Below, piece by piece: positions 8,659 through 16,586 of a DNA stretch of 37,141 nt (position 1 is the stretch's first letter; each line of letters opens with the position of its first letter). The position numbers were made by a program, and so were the translations under genes. Origin of the DNA: Chloroflexota bacterium. Its GTDB lineage: Bacteria; Chloroflexota; Dehalococcoidia; SZUA-161. The notes under the pieces were generated by a model. It saw only the letters and a list, made by a program, of their open reading frames with translations. It was not told the origin of the DNA and ran no database searches. The stretch is from the NCBI GenBank assembly GCA_021787935.1, contig JAJYLC010000015.1:1-37141 (forward strand), given 5' to 3'.

Positions 8659-10059
8659 CTAGCTCACCCTTCTGGTTATCTCCCGGGCCGCTACTACCCC
8701 GGAAGCAGCAGCTTGAATCAGCCCCCGGCTGACGCCTGCGCCATCGCCTATGGCGAACATGTTTGGTATCTCGGTCTCCAGATTCTCTGTCAGTTCGAGC
8801 CGTGATGAATAAAACTTGACCTCGATGCCGTAGAGCAGGGTATCGGGAGAGGCTACACCCGGTGCCAGTTTATCCATTGTGTTGAGCATCTCGTTGATTC
8901 CCTTTAAGAAGCGATAGGGGAGAACATAGCCGAGGTCGCCAGGAGTGGCACTCTTCAGGGTGGGTTTAACTGAGCCCTCTTCGATGGAACTAGCAGTAGA
9001 AATGCGTCCCTGGCTGAGGTCACCCCACGTTTGCACAATCACTCCTCCGCTTATGATGTTGGCAATGCGGGCCAGATACTTACCGTAGGCAATGGGCTCG
9101 CGGAAGGGTGGAGAGAAGGTCGCGCTGACCAGGAGTGCGAAGTTAGTATTCCCTGTCTTGCGGTGAGCATAGCTGTGCCCATTCACTGTTATCACCGGGT
9201 TGAGGCCGCCCGTGGTCTCCATAGTGACCTCCCCAGCAGGGCACATGCAGAAGGTCCTAATGCGGTCACCGAAAGTGGGCGAATAGTACTCTAGCTTAAT
9301 CTCCCACAGGTTATCGGTCAGTTCCTGCAGCACTGTCATGGGCACCTCTACCCTTACTCCAACGTCGATAGGGTTGTTATGGAGGGTGAGCCCGAGCCTG
9401 GCCGCCTCTTTAAGCAGCCAATCGGCTCCCTCCCTGCCCGGGGCGATGATCAGATAGCGTGATTCTATTTTCTGCCCGTCGTCCGTTTGGATGCCTTTGA
9501 TTCTCCCGTTTTGTCGGATCAAGGAGATAGCGGCGGTATCGGTCTGGCTCTCGATCCGGTCAGACAGGAACTTATGCATATCCCGCAGTACTTCGCGGCA
9601 TTTCTCCGTGCCCATGTGGCGTATAGGCGCAGGAATCAGCCTCAGGCCGACTTTCTTAGCTTTTTGACTAAGCCGCTCCACCTCGGTACCAGTACCATAG
9701 ACTTCGTTCGACGCGCCGAACTTGAGATATATATCGTCGACATAGTGGATCAAGTCGGTTGCCTTCGCGGGCCCTAGATAGGTTTCGAGCTGACCTCCCA
9801 CCTGCGGAGAAAGAGTCAGCTTGCCGTCGCTGAAAGCGCCGGCGCCGCCCCATCCGCTGACCAGATCGCACGGTGAGCAGGGAGGGCAGCTTCGGTTCTT
9901 GCCGATAATAGGACATCGGCGAAAATGGAGGTCTCTCCCTTTCTCCAGAAGCAGAATGCTGAGGCTGGTTGACTGGCTTAATTCCAGGGCAGCGAAGATG
10001 CCCGCAGGCCCGCCGCCGACGATAATAACGTCGTATTTGCTTTGCATCTCTTTTCCCAA
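8659..10059 (-). CDS. FAD-dependent dehydrogenase, COG2509 family
   Basis: 466-residue flavoprotein. An N-terminal dinucleotide fold has VGGGPAGIFAALEL followed by the acidic strand end LLLEKG. A Cys-rich stretch CPIIGKNRSCPPCSPCDLVSG follows at about residues 50-70, then GWGGAGAFSDGKL. A C-terminal FAD motif GDGAGVSRGLIQAAASG lies near the end. This architecture is that of the uncharacterised FAD-dependent dehydrogenases, distantly related to geranylgeranyl reductases; the substrate is unknown. The cysteines could bind a metal or form a redox pair. It is the first gene of a two-gene unit with the DUF429 gene. Confidence 0.88.
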   Translation of the reverse strand: MGKEMQSKYDVIIVGGGPAGIFAALELSQSTSLSILLLEKGRDLHFRRCPIIGKNRSCPPCSPCDLVSGWGGAGAFSDGKLTLSPQVGGQLETYLGPAKATDLIHYVDDIYLKFGASNEVYGTGTEVERLSQKAKKVGLRLIPAPIRHMGTEKCREVLRDMHKFLSDRIESQTDTAAISLIRQNGRIKGIQTDDGQKIESRYLIIAPGREGADWLLKEAARLGLTLHNNPIDVGVRVEVPMTVLQELTDNLWEIKLEYYSPTFGDRIRTFCMCPAGEVTMETTGGLNPVITVNGHSYAHRKTGNTNFALLVSATFSPPFREPIAYGKYLARIANIISGGVIVQTWGDLSQGRISTASSIEEGSVKPTLKSATPGDLGYVLPYRFLKGINEMLNTMDKLAPGVASPDTLLYGIEVKFYSSRLELTENLETEIPNMFAIGDGAGVSRGLIQAAASGVVAAREITRRVS

Positions 10060-10177
10060 AACCCGATTGTATCCACATACCTATACCTTGTCAAACTGGC
10101 GAGCTTCGGGTTATTCCTGTGTGAGCAAATTGACTTGCTGTCTCGTACGGTGATAGAATTAGATAGGAGGGGTTGGG

Positions 10178-10411
10178 ATGCCCATTTATGAATATTGCTG
10201 TCCTAAATGCGGGTTTAAGTTTGAGCTGCTTCGTCCTATGAGCAAGGCCAACGAGGATGCGCCCTGCCCGACCTGCAAAAACGGTGCGAAGCGGGCAGTC
10301 TCATCGTTTGCCGCCTTTTCCAAGAGTTCCAGCGGAAGCTCTGCTCCTGTAGCTGGGGCCGGTGGTGGCTGCAACGGTTGCACTTCCAGCAGTTGTTCTA
10401 CCTGCCACTAG
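10178..10411 (+). CDS. FmdB family zinc-ribbon protein
   Basis: 77-residue protein starting MPIYEYCCPKCG with a second pair CPTC, forming the zinc ribbon of the FmdB putative regulatory family. The remainder is a Ser/Gly linker and a Cys-rich tail (CNGCTSSSCSTCH). FmdB was named from a formamidase locus, but its role is not established; a regulatory or metal-binding function is plausible. A clear ribosome binding site (AGGAGGGG) precedes the ATG. A hairpin with a T-rich tail follows the stop. Confidence 0.92.
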   Translation: MPIYEYCCPKCGFKFELLRPMSKANEDAPCPTCKNGAKRAVSSFAAFSKSSSGSSAPVAGAGGGCNGCTSSSCSTCH

Positions 10412-10435
10412 AGTTTAGATTGTAATTATGTTTTT

Positions 10436-10470
10436 AGGGGGTCCACTTGTAGCGGATGCCCCTTTCTATT
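10436..10470 (+). terminator. Probable Rho-independent terminator after the FmdB gene
   Basis: AGGGG..TCC and GGA..CCCCT form a bulged GC-rich stem around ACTTGTAGC, followed by TTTCTATTT. It begins 24 bases after the FmdB stop. The other strand lacks a T tract here, so it probably serves the plus strand only. Confidence 0.5.
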
Positions 10471-11156
10471 TAATTTGACTGCGGCGTCACCAATTCGGGT
10501 TTAGCTTTTCTACTCCGCTTCAAAAGGTACCAGGCGACAGCGCCGATTACTATCGCTTCCACGATAGTTGCCCCTGCTATGAACAGCGCAGCATCCTGAA
10601 AGAAACCCTCAGGGAACATCGTTAACAAGTTGTCACCTGGGAAAAGCTGCCAGAAGTCGTTGCGAAAGCTGATTAAGTGAAACAGCAAAAAGAATTGATC
10701 GAAGTCAACGATCGCCGCGAGCCCCAGGGCCGCCAGGAGCGCAATGGTGGTCCAGCTTCCCCAGATGATCCGCCCGGCCAGCTTTCGCCAGAAAGCACCG
10801 CCCAGGGCGAGTAAATTGAATGCTATGTATACAGCGATGTAACCCAGGGAAACAAACTGGAGGCGGTAGACCAACTGGATCAGACCTTTAACATCTTTCA
10901 AATGGACTATGTCGCGCTGGCTGTATACACTGATGTCAACAAATTCTGCATTAGAGTTGAAATAGGTGATAAGCTTGTGAGCGATTTCGGTGAGATTACC
11001 TTGATCTAGCCCTGTTTCCGCGCTGACTTGGTATTTATTGAACCCGTACTCATAGAGCCGGATATCGTTTACTGCAAATCTCACATTGGTGGTAATGAGT
11101 AGTAATGGAATGCAGATAATGAACAGAATAGCGCTTATAGTTCCTAGTGCTTTCAC
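10470..11156 (-). CDS. TIGR01906 / DUF1461 family integral membrane protein
   Basis: 228-residue membrane protein with about four hydrophobic helices: near the N-terminus (ISAILFIICIPLLLIT), about residues 100-120, about 130-155 and about 185-215, ending in a basic tail. The first extracytoplasmic loop carries the signature LYEYGFNKYQVS and a helix EIAHKLITYFN, features of the TIGR01906 family. Function is unknown. It is convergent with the FmdB gene and divergent from the HTH-ferredoxin gene, standing as a single-gene unit. Confidence 0.85.
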   Translation of the reverse strand: MKALGTISAILFIICIPLLLITTNVRFAVNDIRLYEYGFNKYQVSAETGLDQGNLTEIAHKLITYFNSNAEFVDISVYSQRDIVHLKDVKGLIQLVYRLQFVSLGYIAVYIAFNLLALGGAFWRKLAGRIIWGSWTTIALLAALGLAAIVDFDQFFLLFHLISFRNDFWQLFPGDNLLTMFPEGFFQDAALFIAGATIVEAIVIGAVAWYLLKRSRKAKPELVTPQSN

Positions 11157-11249
11157 TTAATCACTCCACCCCGCTTAGAATATGGTAGTCGAGTGTCTTC
11201 TACCTTGTCAATGTGAGTGGTGGGCTATATAATGGCCTTGAGGTTGGCA

Positions 11250-12308
11250 ATGGCTGATAATGACGTTTATTCGAGTCTGGCAGAGAGACACGGCTACAAG
11301 GATTCCCTCCGGTATCGCCGCATATTGGAATATCTGATGGATCACAGACAGGCTGAGCTTGCCGCTCTCATGCCCATGAAATACAAAGAATTAGCCAATA
11401 GGCTCAATATGGATGTGGCGACTGTGAAAAGTGAAGTCGAGGGTTTATATAGAAAAGGTGTCATTTTCGCCAGAGGTCCCGAGAACCTTGAGGAAGCCAG
11501 CTTCGCCCTTGCCGTTGTGCAGTTACATGACATAACTATGTGCTCTTTTGACCGCGATGACGTTCGGGATAAGAAGCTCTTCGAGCTGTGGGACGACTTC
11601 TGTGTCAACGAATGGGACCCTGACCAGGTTGCCGACTGGGTCAAACAGGATGTGCCCCAGGGAAGGGTTGTTCCTGCCTACAAAGCCATCCTTAACAGCC
11701 CTGAGATATTGCCCTGTGAAGATATGCGCCAGATGATAAATTCGGCACGCTCTATTGCCGTTTCCTACTGCACCTGTCGCAGGCGCAAGGGAGCAGTAGG
11801 CAAGAAGTGTAATAAGTCCCACCCAATGGTAGACATCCAGTTCAATGTCTCCGCTGAGTACCTCATCAGCCGCAATGCTGGAAAAAGGCTTAGCCGCGAA
11901 GAAGCCCTGGCTCTGATAGACGAATGTGAAGGGCTCGGCCTGATTCATACTTGCGAGAACTCCACACGCATGAGGCCGCGCTGGGGGATGTGCAACTGCT
12001 GTACCGACTGCTGCATGGTTTATGAGCCCATCAATAGGTTGGGTGCTCCCGTGACCAAGTGCATCGCCAAAAGCAGGTACGAAGCCCATCTCGATGATGA
12101 ACTCTGCATCGGGTGCGAGATCTGCGTGGACTGGTGTCCCTTCGGCGCCATAGAGATGGTGAAGCTGAAAGGCTCCCAGAAAGAGAAGGCAGCTGTAAAT
12201 ATCGAGAAGTGCATGGGCTGCGGCGTCTGCGTGCTTAAATGTGATTACGAAGCGCTGAGCTTAAAGCTGGTGAGACCCCCGGAACATATACCGCAGCCAC
12301 AGTTTTAG
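11250..12308 (+). CDS. 4Fe-4S ferredoxin-domain protein with N-terminal HTH-like domain
   Basis: 352 residues from the chosen ATG. The ORF track begins at GTG 11217, but GAGG at 11240-11243 sits 6 bases before ATG 11250, and the earlier codons lack a ribosome binding site. About residues 40-80 (KYKELANRLNMDVATVKSEV..LYRKGVIFARG) resemble a winged helix-turn-helix. The middle carries Cys clusters (CTCRRR, CNCCTDCCMVY) that could hold another metal centre. The C-terminus has two classical motifs, CIGCEICVDWCP and CMGCGVCVLKCDYEAL, for two [4Fe-4S] clusters. A redox-responsive regulator or an electron carrier are both possible. mazG follows after 8 bases. Confidence 0.85.
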   Translation: MADNDVYSSLAERHGYKDSLRYRRILEYLMDHRQAELAALMPMKYKELANRLNMDVATVKSEVEGLYRKGVIFARGPENLEEASFALAVVQLHDITMCSFDRDDVRDKKLFELWDDFCVNEWDPDQVADWVKQDVPQGRVVPAYKAILNSPEILPCEDMRQMINSARSIAVSYCTCRRRKGAVGKKCNKSHPMVDIQFNVSAEYLISRNAGKRLSREEALALIDECEGLGLIHTCENSTRMRPRWGMCNCCTDCCMVYEPINRLGAPVTKCIAKSRYEAHLDDELCIGCEICVDWCPFGAIEMVKLKGSQKEKAAVNIEKCMGCGVCVLKCDYEALSLKLVRPPEHIPQPQF

Positions 12309-12316
12309 AGAAGGAT

Positions 12317-13093
12317 ATGAAACAAGACCCTTCCAGTTTTGATGCCCTGGAGAAAATCGTGGCCAGGCTTCGGGCGCCCGATGGCTGCCCCTGGGACCGC
12401 GCTCAGACCCACGCCTCGATCAAGCCCTATCTAATAGAAGAGGCTTATGAGGTTCTTCAGGCTCTGGACGAGGAGAGCACAGACAAGCTGTGCGAGGAGC
12501 TGGGAGACCTGCTGTTGCAGATTCTGCTGCACGCCCAGATAGCCAAAGAAGCCAGTGAATTCAGTATTCGCGATGTCATCAAGGGCATCAACACCAAACT
12601 CATCCGCCGCCATCCCCATGTCTTCGGCCAGTCCAAAGCAGCTAATGCAGAGCAGGTAGCTCTGGAATGGGAGGAGTTGAAGCAGAACGAGCGCAAAAAA
12701 GATGACTCACTGCTTTCCAGCGTGCCCAGGGGAATGCCGGCGTTGAGCTACAGCCATTCCATACAGCGCAGGGCTGCCGGGGTAGGCTTCGACTGGAAAG
12801 AGTACGAAGGCATACTTGACAAGCTTACTGAAGAGATACGTGAGGTGAAACAAGCAACTACCCAGCAGGAGAAGATTCGCGAGTTCGGTGATGTCTTGTT
12901 TGCCTTGGTCAACGCGGCTCGCTGGCAGGGTGTTGACCTAGAGGAGGCTTTGCGCCTGGCTAACGAGCGGTTCAGCCGCCGCTTTCGCTACATGGAGGAA
13001 GCGTGCCGCAGTCGCGGCATCTCCCTCCGCGACCTGTCGTTCGAGGAGCAGAATGCCCTCTGGGATGAGGCCAAGAGCAAGCTGGGGGATTGA
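12317..13093 (+). CDS. mazG: Nucleoside triphosphate pyrophosphohydrolase MazG
   Basis: 258-residue tandem-domain MazG that hydrolyses (d)NTPs to NMP and pyrophosphate, cleaning abnormal nucleotides. The start region carries the family signature LRAPDGCPWDRAQTHASI. The metal-binding motifs EEAYEVLQAL and EELGDLLLQILLHA lie in the first domain and EEIREVK..EFGDVLFALVN in the second. Length matches E. coli MazG (263). It lies 8 bases after the HTH-ferredoxin gene with a weak GAAGGAT start site, so the two are probably cotranscribed. It is convergent with the ABM gene. Confidence 0.96.
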   Translation: MKQDPSSFDALEKIVARLRAPDGCPWDRAQTHASIKPYLIEEAYEVLQALDEESTDKLCEELGDLLLQILLHAQIAKEASEFSIRDVIKGINTKLIRRHPHVFGQSKAANAEQVALEWEELKQNERKKDDSLLSSVPRGMPALSYSHSIQRRAAGVGFDWKEYEGILDKLTEEIREVKQATTQQEKIREFGDVLFALVNAARWQGVDLEEALRLANERFSRRFRYMEEACRSRGISLRDLSFEEQNALWDEAKSKLGD

Positions 13094-13113
13094 CCTTTCC
13101 AGAGTTGCCAGCA

Positions 13114-13425
13114 TTACACCCCTTCGGCAATAGAGCGGGGGGTAGTGGCGAAAACAGAGACCTTGCTCTTAGTTTTCAAAAGCCTCTCTATCTTGTCCAC
13201 AATCGCCATTCGCTCCGGGTTTTTCTCCCAGGCTTTCCAATCTCTCAAACTCTCCCAGGAGCTGATTGCTACGTGAGTGCCGGCGTGTTCTACCGAGAAT
13301 AGAGTTTCACCGGATATGTACCCCGTTTGACGGATTGCTTTCGCTCTCAGGTCCTTTAGCAGCTCTGCTACCTCACCTTGGTTATCGGGGCTGACAGACC
13401 GCTCGATAATCACTTTTATCGTCAT
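13114..13425 (-). CDS. Antibiotic biosynthesis monooxygenase (ABM) domain protein
   Basis: 103 residues from ATG 13425, chosen over the track start 33 bases upstream because AGGAAGGAGGCGGTG lies directly before it. The sequence is a single ABM ferredoxin-like domain: IKVIIERSVSPDNQGEVAELLKDL, then SGETLFSVEH and VAISSWESLRDWKAWEKNPER. Family members include small cofactor-free monooxygenases and haem-degrading enzymes, but many have no known substrate. No biosynthetic cluster is nearby, so the family name should not be read as antibiotic production. Confidence 0.85.
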   Translation of the reverse strand: MTIKVIIERSVSPDNQGEVAELLKDLRAKAIRQTGYISGETLFSVEHAGTHVAISSWESLRDWKAWEKNPERMAIVDKIERLLKTKSKVSVFATTPRSIAEGV

Positions 13426-13705
13426 CACCGCCTCCTTCCTCAGTTTGCACCTGTGCAAGGTTACTCTAGGTTATTTAGGGAGTGCCATGATAGCACTTGA
13501 TTTAGCGTATTTCAATCCCCCGAAGGAGAGGTTCTTCTACATATCTTATATATATGTCCAGGTTGACAAAGGCGAATCGGTCAATTAATATTCCCGTGGC
13601 TCGGTCTTGTGTCGGGCGTATCTGTTGGGCATCGATGCCTGTCTTAGAGTCCACGGCAATTTTAGTTGAATTACTCAAGATTGTTGAGCTTCAAAAGGAG
13701 GGCAC

Positions 13706-14155
13706 ATGTCTGAAGGACCTAAAAGAAGAGAAGAGAAGAACGAGGAGAAAAGGCGCGAGAAGGACGAGAAAGAAGACGAGAAAAGGAAAGGCTGGGACGA
13801 AAAGTGGCGGCGAGACCGGGTCAATGCATTTATGTGGGCGGCGGTCCTTATCTGGGGAGCGCTGGTAATACTGGCGGAAACAACCGATTATGCTAAAGAC
13901 CATTTTTCCAGTTGGTGGGAAGGGTGGGCCGTTTTCTTTGCTGGCGCTGGTGCCATCCTATTGATTACGGCTTTTTATCGAGTGCTTGTGCCGGAGCACC
14001 GGCGTTCAGTAGCCGGGAATGTGATCATAGGATTAGTCCTTCTGGGCATCGGCCTGGGTTCGCTCATAAGCTGGAATTACATCTGGGTTATTGTACTGAT
14101 TATCATTGCAATCATGATACTGCTTAGGGCATTCGTACCGAGGCGTCGAACCTAA
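13706..14155 (+). CDS. Membrane protein with a highly charged N-terminus
   Basis: 149 residues. The first 35 or so are almost entirely Lys, Arg, Glu and Asp and would form a charged helix or disordered tail. Four hydrophobic segments follow: WAAVLIWGALVILAE, WAVFFAGAGAILLITAFY, VIIGLVLLGIGLGSLI and WVIVLIIIAIMILL. The start is ATG 13706 with AAAAGGAGGGCAC upstream. I do not recognise a named family; the charged tail plus membrane block resembles small bacterial envelope proteins of unknown function. Its last 4 bases overlap the end of the convergent GH3-like gene. Confidence 0.75.
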   Translation: MSEGPKRREEKNEEKRREKDEKEDEKRKGWDEKWRRDRVNAFMWAAVLIWGALVILAETTDYAKDHFSSWWEGWAVFFAGAGAILLITAFYRVLVPEHRRSVAGNVIIGLVLLGIGLGSLISWNYIWVIVLIIIAIMILLRAFVPRRRT

Positions 14156-15327
14156 AGCCGGCCCAGGTTTAATGTCATAAACTCCCCCCAAGCATAGTCA
14201 AGGAGAGTCCACCAGTGGTCGCGGCCGATGCAGCGGAAGTAAGGAGGCCGGACTGCTAGTATCATGTCGCCGATCTTATAGCGAGCCAACACCGGTGTGG
14301 AAACGATGAGGCTACCCAGCTCATAGGGCTTCATCTCGTACAGCAGCTTGATGCCTCGTCTGGTCTGCACCTCGAAAAAAAACTGGTCGTAGTTGGGCAC
14401 CCAGGCCCTGCGGTTATCCATCTGCTGGCCGAACATCCCTTCAGTAGCTCCGTAGATCTCTCTAATAGCTGCCGGGCCGTAGAGGGCGCGCAATGCGGGC
14501 TCCTGCCGGGTATTTATACCGGGCACGCTGCCCAGGGTCATAACACGTACCTTCCATATGTTCTTAGGATAGACGCCGTGGGCGCGGTGAAGATAGCTGC
14601 CGAACAGAATAGCTGTGGGCGAAACACCGCCGACCATAGTCATGTTCTCGTCTTTGCACTTTTGATATGCCAGCTCGAAGCGCGCTTCCCAGGCGCGGAT
14701 GGACTTGCTTCCCCCTAGTGCGTCGATTTCCTCCTGTGTAGGCACTGAGCGAATAGGGGTAAATGTAGATACGTGCTTCAGGTAAATGCCCGAGCTGTAA
14801 CCGTACTCCAGTTCCTTTTCGCCTACCTGAATTTTCCCTATCACCGAGGGAAAGTTTAGGTTCAGATTGACACCCTCAAGCACCTCGTAACATTTATTGG
14901 TGACGACATAATTTAACATGGCCCGGCCGGCGCTGACCCTCATCTGCAGGTCAGTAGGGGTCATGGGTATGAACTTGGACTCATCGCCCGTAGTGCCGCG
15001 CGTTATAGCCCAGCCAATCGGTTCTTCACTGAGCAGCAGCCCCGTCTCACCCGCCATCACGCGCTGAATTAGAGGCTTGTAGCCTTCATAAGTGACAACC
15101 GGGAATGCACGTCGATAGTCATCTATACTTTCTATATGTTCTGCACCATGCATCTTTCCGTAGTCGGTCCGGGCATAGCCCTCCATAAGGGTGCTCAGCA
15201 CCTTCCTCTGAGCCTCTGCCGGAGCCTCGACTGCGGTATGCCAGGGCTGCAAAAATGCTTTGAGCAGCTCTAAAGCTTCCTGGTGGTCCTGGGACACAGG
15301 TTTGGTTTCTACTGATTCAGGTCTCAT
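14152..15327 (-). CDS. GH3 family acyl-adenylating protein, short form
   Basis: 391 residues from ATG 15327; a TTG two codons earlier is the track start. GH3 proteins are ANL-superfamily enzymes that adenylate carboxylic acids and, in plants, conjugate them to amino acids. Family motifs are the phosphate-binding TRGTTGDESKF at about residue 110, YGATEGMFG, and ARYKIGDMI. Plant GH3 proteins run to about 550-600 residues. Here only about 35 residues follow the GDMI motif, so most of the C-terminal domain is missing, though the ORF ends without visible decay. It diverges from the MarR-methyltransferase operon across an AT-rich regulatory gap, suggesting linked control. Substrate unknown. Confidence 0.83.
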   Translation of the reverse strand: MRPESVETKPVSQDHQEALELLKAFLQPWHTAVEAPAEAQRKVLSTLMEGYARTDYGKMHGAEHIESIDDYRRAFPVVTYEGYKPLIQRVMAGETGLLLSEEPIGWAITRGTTGDESKFIPMTPTDLQMRVSAGRAMLNYVVTNKCYEVLEGVNLNLNFPSVIGKIQVGEKELEYGYSSGIYLKHVSTFTPIRSVPTQEEIDALGGSKSIRAWEARFELAYQKCKDENMTMVGGVSPTAILFGSYLHRAHGVYPKNIWKVRVMTLGSVPGINTRQEPALRALYGPAAIREIYGATEGMFGQQMDNRRAWVPNYDQFFFEVQTRRGIKLLYEMKPYELGSLIVSTPVLARYKIGDMILAVRPPYFRCIGRDHWWTLLDYAWGEFMTLNLGRL

Positions 15328-15391
15328 AGGCAAAGCCTATTATATCAGATTGACGAAATCTCACTCGCCGAACGATTAAGAATAATAATGC

Positions 15392-15428
15392 TTGACCACT
15401 GTTAAGTTATTATATATAATAAAGTTAT
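15392..15428 (+). promoter_or_regulatory. MarR operon promoter with overlapping palindromic operator candidate
   Basis: TTGACC at 15392 and TATAAT at 15415 are separated by 17 bases, close to the sigma70 consensus. The -10 box lies inside TTATTATATATAATAA (15407-15422), a perfect 16-base palindrome. AAGTTAT occurs as a direct repeat at 15404 and 15422. MarR dimers bind such AT-rich palindromes, so autorepression is likely, perhaps also affecting the divergent GH3-like gene. Confidence 0.6.
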
Positions 15429-15457
15429 ACTTAAATATTTACTAATGATTAGGTAAT

Positions 15458-15922
15458 ATGAACTCCTTGCCTTCCTCATCTTTTCACGAAGGGCTGGAAC
15501 TTGTTTTAGCCCACAGTATTCAGGATTTCATGCGCTCCATGAAGAAGCATGGCCTATCTACACCACAGATCCATGCTCTAATGTATATCTATCACGCTGG
15601 AGAATGCCAGGTATCGGATATCGGCGCGCTGACGGATGTGAGCGATGCTGCAGCGAGCCAGTTAGTGGAGAGGCTGGTGCAGCAGGATTTGGTGGAACGA
15701 CGGGAGAACCCGGCGAACCGGCGAACAAAAATACTCAGGCTTTCCAAGAAGGGGAAGGGATTGATTCGTGACAGCATTCCCCCGCATCATTTTCTAATGG
15801 AAGTAATGACCTCTCTTACCCCAGAGCAACGTGAAACTGTCCAGGCTGCTTTTACTATACTGGCTCAAACGGCCCGGCGTATGCAAATACCTGAAAAAGG
15901 AAAGGAGGTCAACGATGCATAG
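15458..15922 (+). CDS. MarR family transcriptional regulator
   Basis: 154 residues with the MarR winged-helix arrangement: a dimerisation helix at the N-terminus, then HALMYIYHAGECQVSDIGALTDVSDAAASQLVERLVQQDLVERR as helix-turn-helix and recognition helix, followed by the wing NPANRRTKILRLSKKGKGLI. Members are usually ligand-responsive repressors of neighbouring genes. The promoter upstream has a palindrome over its -10 box. The gene overlaps the start of a methyltransferase gene by 8 bases and diverges from the GH3-like gene, which makes both likely targets. Possible effectors are phenolic or other organic acids; this is not visible in the sequence. Confidence 0.92.
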   Translation: MNSLPSSSFHEGLELVLAHSIQDFMRSMKKHGLSTPQIHALMYIYHAGECQVSDIGALTDVSDAAASQLVERLVQQDLVERRENPANRRTKILRLSKKGKGLIRDSIPPHHFLMEVMTSLTPEQRETVQAAFTILAQTARRMQIPEKGKEVNDA

Positions 15923-16586
15923 GATGCACAACCACCCAAAAACCAAAAGCGGCCCGGAAACCACCGGAGTCACTACTCATTGGACACCTCAACACGACAT
16001 TTTCGTCCGTCTCATAGGGATGGGTGTGAATGGCCCCAACAGCCGCATGATCATCGAAATGGCGAAGATCAAACCGGGAGACAAGGTTCTCGATGTGGGT
16101 TGTGGCACCGGCGACCTTACCCTGACAGCCAAGAAATATGCCGGGGCGTCTGGTTCAGCGTATGGTATAGATGCCTCGCCGGCGGGAGTCGATATAGCCC
16201 GGGAAAAGGCAAAACGCAGCGGTTCCGAGGTTGTTTTCGAGGTCGGGTTGATCGAGAAGATTGCCTATCCGGACGCTATCTTCGATGTCGTCATCAGCCG
16301 TCTAGTGATTCATCATCTTCCGGACGATCTGAAATGCCAGGGATTTAAGGAGATTTATCGGGTGTTAAAGCCGGGCGGACTTTTCTTCCTGGTCGATTTT
16401 AAATCGCCGACCAACCCCGTCCTGGCACGTGTTGCCTCTGCCCTGGTCCGCCATAGGATGATGATGCAATCCAATGTGCAGGGTATTCCTCCTATGCTGA
16501 CGGAAACGGGATTTGTAGATGTTGCCTCCGGACCTACACGCTCTGCGTTCCTGGCTTTCGTCAGCGCGAGGAAACCAGACGACTAA
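15915..16586 (+). CDS. Class I SAM-dependent methyltransferase
   Basis: 223 residues from ATG 15915, preceded by AAAGGAGGTC; the track start at 15831 lies within marR without such a site. Motif I is KVLDVGCGTGDL, the acidic loop is YGIDASPAG, and post-I/II regions are FDVVISRLVIHHL and RVLKPGGLFFLVDF, as in UbiE/COQ5-like methyltransferases. The substrate is unknown and could be a small molecule, quinone or lipid. The 8-base overlap with marR implies translational coupling, so the pair is coregulated. Confidence 0.9.
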   Translation: MHRMHNHPKTKSGPETTGVTTHWTPQHDIFVRLIGMGVNGPNSRMIIEMAKIKPGDKVLDVGCGTGDLTLTAKKYAGASGSAYGIDASPAGVDIAREKAKRSGSEVVFEVGLIEKIAYPDAIFDVVISRLVIHHLPDDLKCQGFKEIYRVLKPGGLFFLVDFKSPTNPVLARVASALVRHRMMMQSNVQGIPPMLTETGFVDVASGPTRSAFLAFVSARKPDD

